Of a stretch of 64,000 nucleotides of DNA, positions 23,989-33,212 are shown in pieces. A model generated the notes under the pieces. It was not told the DNA's origin. It did not search any database and saw only the letters and a program-made list of their open reading frames with translations. A program made the position numbers and the translations under genes. The first letter of the stretch is position 1, and each line of letters starts with the position of its first letter. Source of the DNA: an uncultured Oscillibacter sp. (GTDB taxonomy: Bacteria > Bacillota > Clostridia > Oscillospirales > Oscillospiraceae); NCBI GenBank assembly GCA_910585245.1, contig CAJUCO010000005.1, forward strand, positions 1-64,000, read 5' to 3'.

Positions 23989-24813
23989 ATGAAAATCGTC
24001 ACCCTTCTGGAAAATACGTCCAACCGCCCCGGCCTCGCCGCCGCCCGGGGCCTCTCCCTCTATGTGGAGACCGCCGCCCGCAAGGTCCTCTTCGACATGG
24101 GGCCCGACGCCACCTTCCTGGAAAACGCCCGGACTCTGGGGGTGGACCTTTCCGCCGTGGACACGGCGGTGCTGTCCCACGGCCACTCGGACCACGGCGG
24201 TGGGCTGGCGGCCTTCTGCGCCCTCAACGATAAAGCGAAGATCTACCTCCGCCGGCAGGCCCTGGGGGCCTATTACGCCGTGCTGCCGGGGCAGGAGCCG
24301 AACTACATCGGCCTGCCGGAGACGAAAGCTCTTGCGGAGCGGTTCGTTTTCACCGGAGACCGGGAGGACCTGGGGGGGGGGCTGACGCTGTTTTCCGGCG
24401 TGGAGGACCACCAGTCCCTCCGGGCCGTGGCCCCCAAGCTCCAGGAGCGGACCGGCGAGGGCTTCCGGCCCGACGGGTTCGCCCACGAGCAGCACCTGCT
24501 GGTGGAGGAGGGGGGCAAGGCCGCCCTGCTGATGGGATGCGGCCACCTGGGGATTGTGAACACCCTCCGGGCCGCGGAACAGCGCCTGGGCCGGAGGCCC
24601 GATGTGGTTTTCGGGGGCTTCCACCTCTTCGAGCTGGTCCCTGATAGCGAAGAAGCCACCCGCCTAATCGCCGCTACGGCGGAGATCCTGGCGGAGGGGA
24701 ACACCGTCTATTACACCGGGCACTGCACCGGGGACTGGGCCTATGCCCGCCTTCATGAGGTCCTGGGAGAGCGGCTGCGGCCCATGGACTGCGGCGCGTC
24801 GGCGGAACTGTAA
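23989..24813 (+). CDS. MBL-fold metallo-hydrolase (dihydropterin/RFA-P-synthase-like group)
   Basis: This 274-residue metallo-beta-lactamase-fold protein begins KIVTLLENTSNRPGLAAARG, then LSLYVETAARKVLFDMGPDA, with the metal motif LSHGHSDHGGGLAAF, a MGCGHLGIVN His block, FGGFHLF and TGHCTGDWAY. The early LENT segment and SHGHSDHGGG are characteristic of the group named after 7,8-dihydropterin-6-methyl-4-(beta-D-ribofuranosyl)-aminobenzene-5'-phosphate synthase. Bacterial members are of unknown role. GGAGG precedes the ATG. Confidence 0.85.
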   Translation: MKIVTLLENTSNRPGLAAARGLSLYVETAARKVLFDMGPDATFLENARTLGVDLSAVDTAVLSHGHSDHGGGLAAFCALNDKAKIYLRRQALGAYYAVLPGQEPNYIGLPETKALAERFVFTGDREDLGGGLTLFSGVEDHQSLRAVAPKLQERTGEGFRPDGFAHEQHLLVEEGGKAALLMGCGHLGIVNTLRAAEQRLGRRPDVVFGGFHLFELVPDSEEATRLIAATAEILAEGNTVYYTGHCTGDWAYARLHEVLGERLRPMDCGASAEL

Positions 24814-24852
24814 ACGGATTTATTTAAAAGAGAGAACAACGAGGAGGCGCCC

Positions 24853-27474
24853 ATGGCAGAACTGACCCCCATGATGAAACAGTACCTGGAGATCAAGGAG
24901 CAGCACCCGGACTCCATTTTGTTCTTCCGCCTGGGAGACTTCTACGAGATGTTTGCCGAGGACGCCCGCCTTGCCTCTCAGGAGTTGGACCTGACTCTCA
25001 CCAGCCGGGACAAGGGCAAGCGGGCAAAGCCCGAGGAAGAGCAGATCCCCATGTGCGGCATCCCCTATCACGCCAGCGAAAGCTACATCGCCCGCCTCAT
25101 TGCCAAGGGGTACAAGGTGGCCATTTGCGAGCAGATGGAGGACCCCGCCGCCGCCAAGGGGCTGGTAAAACGGGACATCATCCGGGTAGTCACCCCCGGC
25201 ACCGTCACCGACGCCAGCTGTCTGGAGGAAAAAGCCAGCAACTTTCTTTGCGCCGTGTACCAGGACGCCCGGTCCGCCGGAGTGGCCTTTTGCGACGTGA
25301 CCACCGGCCGGGCCCACCTCACCTCCTTCACCGGGAAGGACCGGACGGAGCATATCATCAACGAGCTGGGCCGCTTTTCCCCCGCCGAGGCGGTGGTAAA
25401 TGAGGGCGCCCTCGCCCAGGGGCCCTTGGAGGCCGCCCTCCGGGAGAAATTTCACTGCCGGGTGGAGCGGGCCGGGGAGCGCCGTTTCCTCCTGCCGGAG
25501 GCGGAGCGGATGATCCGCAGGCAATTCGGGGACGAGGCCTGGAGCCGCCTTCCCGCCGCCGTGCCCGCCGCCGCCATGGCTCTGGGGGGCCTTCTCAACT
25601 ATCTGTACGAGACCCAGAAGACGGACCTCTCCTACATCAACGACCTGGATTATTACGAGCAGGGCCGCTTCATGGAACTGGATCTCGCCGCGCGGCGGAA
25701 TCTGGAGCTGACGGCCACCATGCGGGGCAAGGAGAAGAAGGGGAGCCTTCTCTGGGTGCTGGACCGGACCCAGACCCCCATGGGGGGCCGGAGGCTTCGC
25801 AGCTGGCTGGAGCGTCCCCTTTTGAACGTGGCCGCCATCACCCGGCGGAACGGGGCCGTGGCCGCCCTGGTGGAGGACACCATCGGCCGGGAGGAGCTCA
25901 TCGCCGCCCTCTCCGGCCTGGGGGATTTGGAGCGGCTCATCAGCCGCATTGTCTACGGCACCGCCGGAGGCCGGGACCTGAGCTCTCTCCGGGCGGCCAT
26001 CCAAAAGCTGCCGGAGATCAAGGGGCGCCTCGCCTCCTTTCCGGACCGCCGCCTTCTGGAACTCTCCGGGGAACTGGACGTTTTGGAGGACCTGGGTGCG
26101 CGCATCGCCAAGACCATTTGCGACGAGCCCCCCTTCTCCGTCCGGGAGGGGGATTTGATCCGGGACGGCTTTCACCCGGAGGTGGACCGGCTGCGCCACA
26201 TCTTAAAAAGCGGCAAGGGCGTCATCCCCGAAATGGAGGCCCGGGAAAAGGAGCGCACCGGCATCCGGACCTTAAAAATCCGGTATAACAAGGTGTTCGG
26301 CTATTACATCGAGGTCTCCAACAGCTACAAGGGCGAGGTGCCGGAGACCTATATCCGCAAGCAGACCCTGGCGGGAGCGGAGCGGTACATCACCCAGGAG
26401 TTGAAAGAACTGGAACACTCCATCCTCACCGCCTCCGACCGGGTGGTGGCGTTGGAGTACGAGCTTTTCACCCTCCTTCGCCAGGAGATCTCCGCCGCCT
26501 CCGGCCGGGTGCTGAAAACCGCCGGAGCCGTCGCCGAGGCGGACGCCCTGGCGTCTTTGGCCGCCGTGGCGGTGCGAAACGGCTATTGCCGTCCCGACGT
26601 GGACGAGTCCGGAACCATCGAAATCAGGGAGGGCCGGCACCCGGTGGTGGAGCGGGTGTTGAAAGACGCCCTCTTTGTCCCCAACGACACCTTCCTGGGG
26701 GAGCGGGAGAGCCGGGTGGCCATTATCACCGGGCCCAACATGGCGGGCAAATCCACCTATATGCGCCAGGTGGCCCTGATTGTCCTCATGGCCCAGATGG
26801 GGAGCTTCGTCCCCGCGGCCCGCGCCCGCGTGGGCGTGGTGGACCGGATCTTCACCCGGGTGGGGGCCAGCGACGACCTCTCCGCCGGACAGTCCACCTT
26901 CATGGTGGAGATGACGGAGGTGGCGGACATCCTCCGCTGCGCCACAAAGCGCTCCTTGCTGATTCTGGACGAAATCGGCCGGGGCACCTCCACCTATGAC
27001 GGCATGAGCATTGCCCGGGCGGTGCTGGAGCATTGCGCCAATCCCAGGACCCTGGGGGCCAAGACCCTCTTCGCCACCCACTACCACGAGCTGACGGAGC
27101 TGGAGAATTCCCTCCCCGGCGCGGTAAACTGCAACATCGCCGTGAAGACCCGGGGGGAGGAGATCATCTTTTTGCGAAAAATCCTCCCCGGCGGGGCGGA
27201 CCGGAGCTATGGCATCGAGGTGGCCAAGCTGGCGGGCCTTCCCGACAATGTTCTCCGGCGGGCCAGAGCGGTGCTGGAGGAGCTGGAGACGGCGGACGCC
27301 GCCGGTCCCCCTCCCCGGCGGGAAGCGGAACAGGTCTCCCTGGGCTCCCTTGGGGAGGGGGAGGTGCTGGACGCCCTGCGCCGCTGCCAGCCGGACACCC
27401 TGACCCCCATTGAGGCCATGGGCCTTTTGTATGAGCTCAAGCAAAAGCTCCGGCAGGGGGACGGCCATGGCTAA
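24853..27474 (+). CDS. mutS: DNA mismatch repair protein MutS
   Basis: This 873-residue mismatch-recognition ATPase has the N-terminal mismatch-binding domain with the intercalating Phe and Glu in FFRLGDFYEMF, connector and lever domains, and the ABC ATPase with Walker A GPNMAGKSTYMRQ, Walker B LLILDEIGRGTSTYDG and FATHYHEL. The length is normal for MutS1. It is followed at 29267 by mutL. Its 3' end overlaps the CPBP protease gene by 8 bp. Confidence 0.98.
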   Translation: MAELTPMMKQYLEIKEQHPDSILFFRLGDFYEMFAEDARLASQELDLTLTSRDKGKRAKPEEEQIPMCGIPYHASESYIARLIAKGYKVAICEQMEDPAAAKGLVKRDIIRVVTPGTVTDASCLEEKASNFLCAVYQDARSAGVAFCDVTTGRAHLTSFTGKDRTEHIINELGRFSPAEAVVNEGALAQGPLEAALREKFHCRVERAGERRFLLPEAERMIRRQFGDEAWSRLPAAVPAAAMALGGLLNYLYETQKTDLSYINDLDYYEQGRFMELDLAARRNLELTATMRGKEKKGSLLWVLDRTQTPMGGRRLRSWLERPLLNVAAITRRNGAVAALVEDTIGREELIAALSGLGDLERLISRIVYGTAGGRDLSSLRAAIQKLPEIKGRLASFPDRRLLELSGELDVLEDLGARIAKTICDEPPFSVREGDLIRDGFHPEVDRLRHILKSGKGVIPEMEAREKERTGIRTLKIRYNKVFGYYIEVSNSYKGEVPETYIRKQTLAGAERYITQELKELEHSILTASDRVVALEYELFTLLRQEISAASGRVLKTAGAVAEADALASLAAVAVRNGYCRPDVDESGTIEIREGRHPVVERVLKDALFVPNDTFLGERESRVAIITGPNMAGKSTYMRQVALIVLMAQMGSFVPAARARVGVVDRIFTRVGASDDLSAGQSTFMVEMTEVADILRCATKRSLLILDEIGRGTSTYDGMSIARAVLEHCANPRTLGAKTLFATHYHELTELENSLPGAVNCNIAVKTRGEEIIFLRKILPGGADRSYGIEVAKLAGLPDNVLRRARAVLEELETADAAGPPPRREAEQVSLGSLGEGEVLDALRRCQPDTLTPIEAMGLLYELKQKLRQGDGHG

Positions 27475-28177
27475 GCGGAAGGGAGCCGGAGGGCTGAGTA
27501 ATCTGGAGCGCTTCGGCGGCACGATTTTTTTCGTGCTGTACCTGCTTCTCCTTCCTCTGGCGGCGGGCCCCGCCCTGGACCTGGCGGGAAAGCTGCTGGG
27601 ACGCCGGATTCCGGAGACCATGGGCAGCGCCCTGTACTACTACGGGTTGTTCGCCGTGACCGCCGTCCTCTTTCACCGCCTCCTGGGAAAAACCACCCGC
27701 CGCTTCCTGGACAGCCCCGGACCGGCTCTTAAAACCGCCGGTATCGGCATCGTGGCCTATTACGGTCTCAGCGAGCTGGCCGCCCGCCTGGGGAGGCTCT
27801 TTGTAGACCGCTCCGGAAATCTGAACGACTCCGCCATTTCCGCCCAGATCGGAAACGCCCCCCACATGACGCTGCTAATCGTGGTGTTCCTGGCCCCCTT
27901 TGTGGAGGAGACCCTGTTCCGGGGGCTGGTCTTCGGCGGGCTGAAGGAGCGCAGCCGCCTCTTGGCCTACGCGGTCAGTTGCGCCCTTTTCGCCTTGGTC
28001 CACGTGTGGCAGTTTGCCGTGGCGGACCGGGACCCGGCCTATTTCCTTTTGATGGTTCAATACCTGATTCCCGGTTTGACCCTGGCCTGGGCCTATGACC
28101 ACTCCGGGACCCTCTGGGCCTCCATCGCGCTTCACGCCGGGGTGAACGCCCTGTCGGTTCTGGCGGGCATGGTGTAG
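27467..28177 (+). CDS. CPBP-family intramembrane protease
   Basis: This 236-residue membrane protein has about seven hydrophobic segments and the CPBP/Abi signature: EETLFRGLVFGGL (motif 1), then FALVHVWQF (motif 2 His) and SIALHAGVNAL (motif 3). Relatives include CAAX prenyl-type proteases and self-immunity proteins; the substrate is unknown. The ATG lies inside the end of mutS, so translation is probably coupled. Confidence 0.85.
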   Translation: MAKRKGAGGLSNLERFGGTIFFVLYLLLLPLAAGPALDLAGKLLGRRIPETMGSALYYYGLFAVTAVLFHRLLGKTTRRFLDSPGPALKTAGIGIVAYYGLSELAARLGRLFVDRSGNLNDSAISAQIGNAPHMTLLIVVFLAPFVEETLFRGLVFGGLKERSRLLAYAVSCALFALVHVWQFAVADRDPAYFLLMVQYLIPGLTLAWAYDHSGTLWASIALHAGVNALSVLAGMV

Positions 28178-28323
28178 AGCCCCCGCTCTACCGCCGCCAG
28201 GGGGATACTTTCACGTGGTTTCCCAGCCCTCCCCAAAGGCGCGGGGCGGGGATGCCCGGCTTACATGGATCTTGGGTTCTAAAGTACAAAGGGGCGGGCC
28301 ACCCCTTAGAGAGAGGGCTTTCC

Positions 28324-29235
28324 ATGAACTTTTGGGACACTCTGGCGGAGATGCTGGTGCTGCTCTTCGCCATCGCCATGGGCTACGCAGCCAGCCGTCT
28401 GGGGATTCTGGGCGGGGAGGCGGATAAAAAAATCTCAAAACTGCTCTTGGACATCACCATACCCGCCATGGTGTTGAGCTCCGTCTGCACCGGGGAGGCC
28501 CTGCCGGAGACGGCGGTCATTCTGGGGTCTTTGGGCGTGTCGGCGCTGTTTTACGGGCTGGAGTTTCTCTTTACCCTGATAGTGCCGCCTCTTCTGGGGG
28601 GCGAGCCGGGGCAAAAGGGCGTCTGGCGGTTCACCCTGGTTTTCGGCAACACGGCCTTCATCGGCTACCCTGTGGTGGTGTCTCTTTTTGGGCCGGAGGC
28701 TCTTTTCCGGGCGGTGCTTTTGACGCTGCCCTTCAACCTGATGGCCTACACCCTGGGGCCGTTAATGCTCACCGGAGCAAAGCGGTTCAGCCTCCGGCAA
28801 ACCCTCTCTCCCGCCACGGTGGCGGCCTTTGTGGCGCTTTTTATGGCCCTGACCCGGGTCCGCCCCCCGGCGGTAGTGGGGGAGGCTCTGGCCTTTGTGG
28901 GCGAGATCACCGGGCCCCTTTCTCTGATGTTTGTGGGGTCGCTACTGGCGGGGCTGTCTCTGGGGCGGATGCTGACCTCCCTCAGGCTCTGGGCCCTGAC
29001 GGCGGTGCGGCTTTTGGTTATGCCTGTGGCCTTGTTCCTGGTGCTCCGGGGTGTGAAAATAGACCCGCTGATGTTCAGCGTGGTTGTGACCGAGATGGGA
29101 ATGCCCACGGCCATCAACGGCTCCCTTTTGTGCATGGAGTACGGCGGAGACGCGGAGTGCATGGCCCAGATCACCTTTGTCTCCACCCTGGCCTCCATTG
29201 TCACCATCCCGCTTTTGACGGTCCTGTTGTTTTGA
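28324..29235 (+). CDS. AEC-family (auxin efflux carrier-like) transporter
   Basis: This 303-residue membrane protein has about ten helices. MLVLLFAIAMGYAASRLGIL at the start, KLLLDITIPAMVLSSVC, VFGNTAFIGYPVVVSLFG and EMGMPTAINGSLLCMEYGGD are typical of the AEC/malate-permease family, with the conserved central Asn/Gly positions. Bacterial members export or import malate, malonate or amino-acid-like anions; specificity cannot be read. The 146-bp upstream gap has no clear promoter. It is 31 bp before mutL. Confidence 0.85.
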   Translation: MNFWDTLAEMLVLLFAIAMGYAASRLGILGGEADKKISKLLLDITIPAMVLSSVCTGEALPETAVILGSLGVSALFYGLEFLFTLIVPPLLGGEPGQKGVWRFTLVFGNTAFIGYPVVVSLFGPEALFRAVLLTLPFNLMAYTLGPLMLTGAKRFSLRQTLSPATVAAFVALFMALTRVRPPAVVGEALAFVGEITGPLSLMFVGSLLAGLSLGRMLTSLRLWALTAVRLLVMPVALFLVLRGVKIDPLMFSVVVTEMGMPTAINGSLLCMEYGGDAECMAQITFVSTLASIVTIPLLTVLLF

Positions 29236-29266
29236 AGCCGGTTCCACGGAAAGGAGGAATCCCCTT

Positions 29267-31261
29267 ATGCCCCACATTGAAACGCTCCCCTCCCACGTGG
29301 CGGACCTCATCGCCGCCGGGGAAGTGGTGGAGCGCCCCGCCAGCGTCGTCAAGGAGCTGGTGGAAAACGCCCTGGACGCCCACAGCTCCGCCGTGACGGT
29401 GGAGATCCGCCGGGGGGGTATGGGCCTTATCCGGGTCAGCGACAACGGCTGCGGCGTCGCCCCGGCGGAGCTGCCCACGGCCTTCCTCCGCCACGCCACT
29501 TCCAAGCTCCGAAGCGCGGAGGACCTGGGAAACATCGCCACTCTGGGCTTCCGGGGGGAGGCTCTGGCAGCCATCTCCGCCGTCAGCCGGGTGGAAATCC
29601 ACACCCGCCTGCGGGGAGAGGGTCCGGGGGCCCGCCTTATTTTAGAGGGGGGCGTCCCTGGCCGGGTGGAGGAGACCGGCGCCCCGGAGGGCACCACCAT
29701 ACTGGTCCGGGATCTCTTTTACAACACCCCCGCCCGGCTGAAATTCATGAAGAAGGACAGCGCCGAAACCGCCGCTGTCAGCGGTCTTGTGCAGCACTTG
29801 GCCCTGTCCCACCCGGCGGTCTCCTTCAAATTTGTCAAAGACGGCGCGGAGGCTCTCCACACCCCCGGCGACGGGCGGCTGGACTCCGCGATTTACGCGG
29901 CCCTGGGCCGGGACTTCGCCCGGAGCCTTCTCCCCGTCAAGGGAGGCGGAGACGGCGTGGCCGTCACGGGCTTTATCACCCGGCCCCTCCAGGGGCGGGG
30001 GTCCCGGTCCATGCAGGTCTTCTTTGTCAACGGGAGGTTTATCAAGTCCCAGCTTCTCACCGCCGCCTTGGAGGAGGGCTACCGCAACCAGCTGATGAAG
30101 GGCCGGTTTCCCGGCTGCGTGCTGGCGGTGGAGCTGCCGGTGACGCAGGTGGACGTGAACGTCCACCCCGCCAAAACCCAGGTGAAATTCGCCCGGGAGA
30201 AGGCGGTTTTCGACGCGGTCTACCACACTGTGCTGGACGCTCTGGCGGAGCAGGGCGGGCCCCTTCCGGCCCCTGCGGCGGCCCTGGGAACCGTCCAGAA
30301 CCCCCGGGGGGACTTCTTCCAGTCCATGGACGCCAAGACCTACCGCCAGCGGGAGGCCAAAACGGCGGACAGGCCCCCGGCTCCTCCCCAAAAGCCCGCC
30401 TCTTTTCCCGCCTGGAACACGGAGCAAGCCGGACCCAGGCTGTCGGACAGCGTTCCGCCGTCCCGGGGGAAATTGCCGGAGCGCCCCGCTCTCAGGGGCA
30501 GGACGCCCTTTCCGCCTTTGCGGGGGGACGCGCCGCCCTCTGTGGCGGAGCGAAGGCCGGAACCGCCGCCGCCCGCCCCGGCGGAGCCCGCCCCTCTTGC
30601 CAGAGAGGTTCCGGAAGCCCTTCCGGCAAAGCGGCCCCCCGTCCCGGCGATTCCCCAGGCGGACGTCCCGGAACAGCTGGCCCTGGAGCCTGCGGAGGAG
30701 GCCCCCTGGCGCATTGCCGGGGAGGTGCTGCATACTTACATTGTCTGTGAGAGCGAAGAGGGCAACGTCTTCCTCATTGACAAACACGCCGCCCACGAGC
30801 GGATGCACTTTGACCGGCTGAAAGCCGCCCTGGAGCCTCCCATGCGGCAGACCTTGCTGACCCCCGCCGCCGTGGACCTGGGCCGGGAGGACGGGGCGCT
30901 GCTGCTGGAAAACCTGCCCCTTCTGGAGGAGCTTGGCTTTTCTTGCGAGGATTTCGGCGGCGGGGCCGTGCTGGTCCGGGAGGTCCCGGCGGACCTGGAC
31001 GCCGGTGACGCCGCCGCCACCCTAGAGGAAATCGCCGGAAATCTCCGCTCCGGCCGCTCTTTGGCGGAGCGGCGGGAAAACCTCCTTCACACCATGGCCT
31101 GCAAAGCCGCCATCAAGGGCGGCTGGAAGAGCGACACGGCGGAGCTCCGGGTGCTGGTGGAGAAGGTCCAGCGGGGCGAGGTGAAATACTGCCCCCACGG
31201 GCGGCCCGTGGCGGTGAAACTCACCCGGTACGAATTGGAGAAGATGTTTAAACGCGCATAG
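29267..31261 (+). CDS. mutL: DNA mismatch repair protein MutL (endonuclease type)
   Basis: This 664-residue GHKL ATPase has ELVENALDAHSSAVTV, VSDNGCGV, FLRHATSKL and TLGFRGEALAAIS. A Pro-rich linker of ~130 residues (about 330-460) joins to the dimerisation/nuclease domain with IDKHAAHERMHFD, which matches the DQHAxxExxxxE endonuclease motif, and the late CPHGRPVAVK zinc motif. It therefore should nick the daughter strand itself, as expected for an organism lacking MutH. GGAGG precedes the ATG. Confidence 0.97.
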   Translation: MPHIETLPSHVADLIAAGEVVERPASVVKELVENALDAHSSAVTVEIRRGGMGLIRVSDNGCGVAPAELPTAFLRHATSKLRSAEDLGNIATLGFRGEALAAISAVSRVEIHTRLRGEGPGARLILEGGVPGRVEETGAPEGTTILVRDLFYNTPARLKFMKKDSAETAAVSGLVQHLALSHPAVSFKFVKDGAEALHTPGDGRLDSAIYAALGRDFARSLLPVKGGGDGVAVTGFITRPLQGRGSRSMQVFFVNGRFIKSQLLTAALEEGYRNQLMKGRFPGCVLAVELPVTQVDVNVHPAKTQVKFAREKAVFDAVYHTVLDALAEQGGPLPAPAAALGTVQNPRGDFFQSMDAKTYRQREAKTADRPPAPPQKPASFPAWNTEQAGPRLSDSVPPSRGKLPERPALRGRTPFPPLRGDAPPSVAERRPEPPPPAPAEPAPLAREVPEALPAKRPPVPAIPQADVPEQLALEPAEEAPWRIAGEVLHTYIVCESEEGNVFLIDKHAAHERMHFDRLKAALEPPMRQTLLTPAAVDLGREDGALLLENLPLLEELGFSCEDFGGGAVLVREVPADLDAGDAAATLEEIAGNLRSGRSLAERRENLLHTMACKAAIKGGWKSDTAELRVLVEKVQRGEVKYCPHGRPVAVKLTRYELEKMFKRA

Positions 31262-31270
31262 GAGGAACGT

Positions 31271-31861
31271 ATGAAATTGTTATTTATTGACGGCTGCATC
31301 AGCCAACGGGGACCGGACTCCCGGACCCGCACCCTGGCGGAGGCCTTTCTCTCCGCCTTCCGGGAAGCCCATCCGGAGGCCGAGGTGGAGACCGTCCGTC
31401 TGGAGGAGCTGGATTTGAAGCCCTTCCTCCCCGCCGCCTTGAACGAGCGGGACGCCCTGGCCTCCGCGGGGGCCTTTGACGCGCCGGTATTCAACCTGGC
31501 CCGGCAATTCCGGCAGGCGGACCGGATTGTGGCGGCGGCCCCTTTCTGGGACATGAGCTTCCCGGCGGCTATGCGGGTCTATATCGAGTACATCTCCGCC
31601 AACGGCCTTTGCTATCACTACGAGGCCGACGGCGTCCACGGGGACTGCCGGGCGGAGCGTCTGGCTTACCTCACCACCGGAGGGAACTTCCAGCGGCCCG
31701 AGAGCCTGGGCGTCCTGTACTGGAAGCAGCTTTCCGCCATGTTCGGCATTCCCCGGTTTGACTATGTCTTCGCCGGCGGGCTGGATGTGGACCCGGCCAA
31801 GGTTCCGGAGATCATGGAGGCCGCCTGCAAGCAGGCGCGAGACCTGGGGCAGGGCTTTTGA
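31271..31861 (+). CDS. flavodoxin-fold NAD(P)H oxidoreductase (AzoR-like)
   Basis: This 196-residue protein has a flavodoxin-like fold: an N-terminal phosphate-binding loop MKLLFIDGCISQRGPDSRTR, then RIVAAAPFWDMSFPAAMRVY, the FMN-contact block of the AzoR/MdaB group, and LTTGGNFQRPESLG. It probably reduces quinones or azo compounds with FMN. It sits between mutL and miaA; its stop overlaps the miaA start by 3-4 bases, so they are co-translated. Confidence 0.85.
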   Translation: MKLLFIDGCISQRGPDSRTRTLAEAFLSAFREAHPEAEVETVRLEELDLKPFLPAALNERDALASAGAFDAPVFNLARQFRQADRIVAAAPFWDMSFPAAMRVYIEYISANGLCYHYEADGVHGDCRAERLAYLTTGGNFQRPESLGVLYWKQLSAMFGIPRFDYVFAGGLDVDPAKVPEIMEAACKQARDLGQGF

Positions 31862-32811
31862 AGAGCGCGGGGGGGAAGCTCCTTTGCGTCGTGGGGCCCA
31901 CGGCCTGCGGCAAAACCACCCTGGGGGTGCTGTTGGCCCAGAGATGGAACGGAGAGGTGGTCTCCGCCGACTCCATGCAGATTTACAAGGGGATGACCAT
32001 CGGCACCGCCGCTCCCACCGAGGCGGAGATGGGCGGCGTGCCCCACCACATGATCGCCGTGGCGGACCCGGCGGAGCAGTGGTCCGCCGCCCGGTACGCC
32101 CAGGAGGCCATTCCCGTCATCGACGGCATTCTGGCCCGGGGGAAGCTGCCCATCTTAGTGGGGGGCACGGGCCTTTGGATTGACGCGGTGGTGCGGGGTC
32201 ACGGCTTCGCGGCGGGCCACGCCGGGGGGGCCGTGCGGCGAGAGCTGGAGCGCCGTTTGGCGGAGGAGGGGATCGCCCCTTTGCTCCAGGAGCTCCGGGA
32301 AGTGGACCCGGCGGCGGCCGCCCGGCTGCACCCGGCGGATGAGAAGCGAATTTTGCGGGCTTTGGAGGTCTACCGGGAGACCGGGAAAACCATCACCGCC
32401 CACAACCAGGAGACCGGGGCCCTCCCTCCCCGGTATAACGCCCTGTGGATCGGGCTCCAGTTCCAAAACCGGGAGGATATGCGGCGGCTGATCGACCTGA
32501 GGGTGGAGCGCATGGTGTCGGCGGGGCTTTTGGACGAGGTCCGGGCCCTTCTCGGCCGGGGGCTTCCCCCTGGGGCGACGGCCCTTCAGGCCATCGGATA
32601 CAAGGAGTTTTTGTCCGTTTTGGAGGGCCGCGCCACCGAGGCGGAGGCCCTGGAAGAGGTGAAACTCCGCTCCCGGCAGTACGCCAAGCGGCAGCTGACC
32701 TGGCTTAGGCGCAATTCGGCCATACACTGGATCTTCTGGGAAAAAGAGCGGGATTTTGCCCGGGCCCTTCAGATTTCGACGGAAATCCTCTCCGCTGCGG
32801 GGGTATCCTAA
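31858..32811 (+). CDS. miaA: tRNA dimethylallyltransferase
   Basis: This 317-residue enzyme transfers the dimethylallyl group to A37 of tRNAs reading UNN codons. It has the P-loop LCVVGPTACGKTTLGVLLAQ, the tRNA-binding SADSMQIYKGMTIGTAAPT and a GGTGLWIDAVV loop, plus the C-terminal RSRQYAKRQLTWLRR. The start is TTG overlapping the previous gene's stop. Its product is the substrate of MiaB. Confidence 0.95.
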   Translation: MKSAGGKLLCVVGPTACGKTTLGVLLAQRWNGEVVSADSMQIYKGMTIGTAAPTEAEMGGVPHHMIAVADPAEQWSAARYAQEAIPVIDGILARGKLPILVGGTGLWIDAVVRGHGFAAGHAGGAVRRELERRLAEEGIAPLLQELREVDPAAAARLHPADEKRILRALEVYRETGKTITAHNQETGALPPRYNALWIGLQFQNREDMRRLIDLRVERMVSAGLLDEVRALLGRGLPPGATALQAIGYKEFLSVLEGRATEAEALEEVKLRSRQYAKRQLTWLRRNSAIHWIFWEKERDFARALQISTEILSAAGVS

Positions 32812-32929
32812 AGACAGGCGGACGAGCTGCCGGGAACCTCTCGCGGGATCCCCAGTCACCATCGTTTCGCTGGAACACACACCAGCGCCCCGGCAAGGGG
32901 CGCGCGACAAAGAAAAAGGAGCGGACGAT

Positions 32930-33157
32930 ATGCAAAACAAGCAGAACCTTCAGGACCTCTTCCTCCTCCGGGCCAGACGGGACCGGGTGCCCGTCACCAT
33001 GTTTTTGATGAACGGCTTCCAGATGCGGGGAACCATCACCGGCTTTGACCCCTTTGTGGTCATTTTGGACAGCGAGGGCCGCCAACAGGTGATCTACAAG
33101 CACGCCATATCCACCATCGCCCCCACCCGGCCGGTTCCCCTGACCGAGGAGGAGTAA
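32930..33157 (+). CDS. hfq: RNA chaperone Hfq
   Basis: This 75-residue Sm-like protein forms a hexameric RNA-binding ring. Sm1 (VTMFLMNGFQMRGTITGFDP) and Sm2 (VIYKHAISTIAP, the YKHAIS RNA-binding signature) are intact. NLQDLFLLRARRDRVPV is the usual N-terminal helix; the C-terminal tail is short, as in Firmicutes. It is placed after miaA, as in many bacteria. AAAAAGGAG supports the start. Confidence 0.96.
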   Translation: MQNKQNLQDLFLLRARRDRVPVTMFLMNGFQMRGTITGFDPFVVILDSEGRQQVIYKHAISTIAPTRPVPLTEEE

Positions 33158-33190
33158 CCCTCAGGCCAAACCCTGGAGGCAGACTACATA

Positions 33191-33212
33191 GAATCGTCAT
33201 GGAATCGTCATG
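33191..33212 (+). repeat. tandem 11-bp repeat creating a mini-ORF before the HlyD-like gene
   Basis: GAATCGTCATG occurs twice head to tail (33191-33201 and 33202-33212). The first copy's ATG opens the tiny frame ATGGAATCGTCATGA (four codons, MESS). Its TGA overlaps the ATG of the HlyD-like gene. The nearest GGAGG is about 30 bases before the gene's ATG but about 20 before the mini-ORF's, so termination-reinitiation may set expression. Confidence 0.5.
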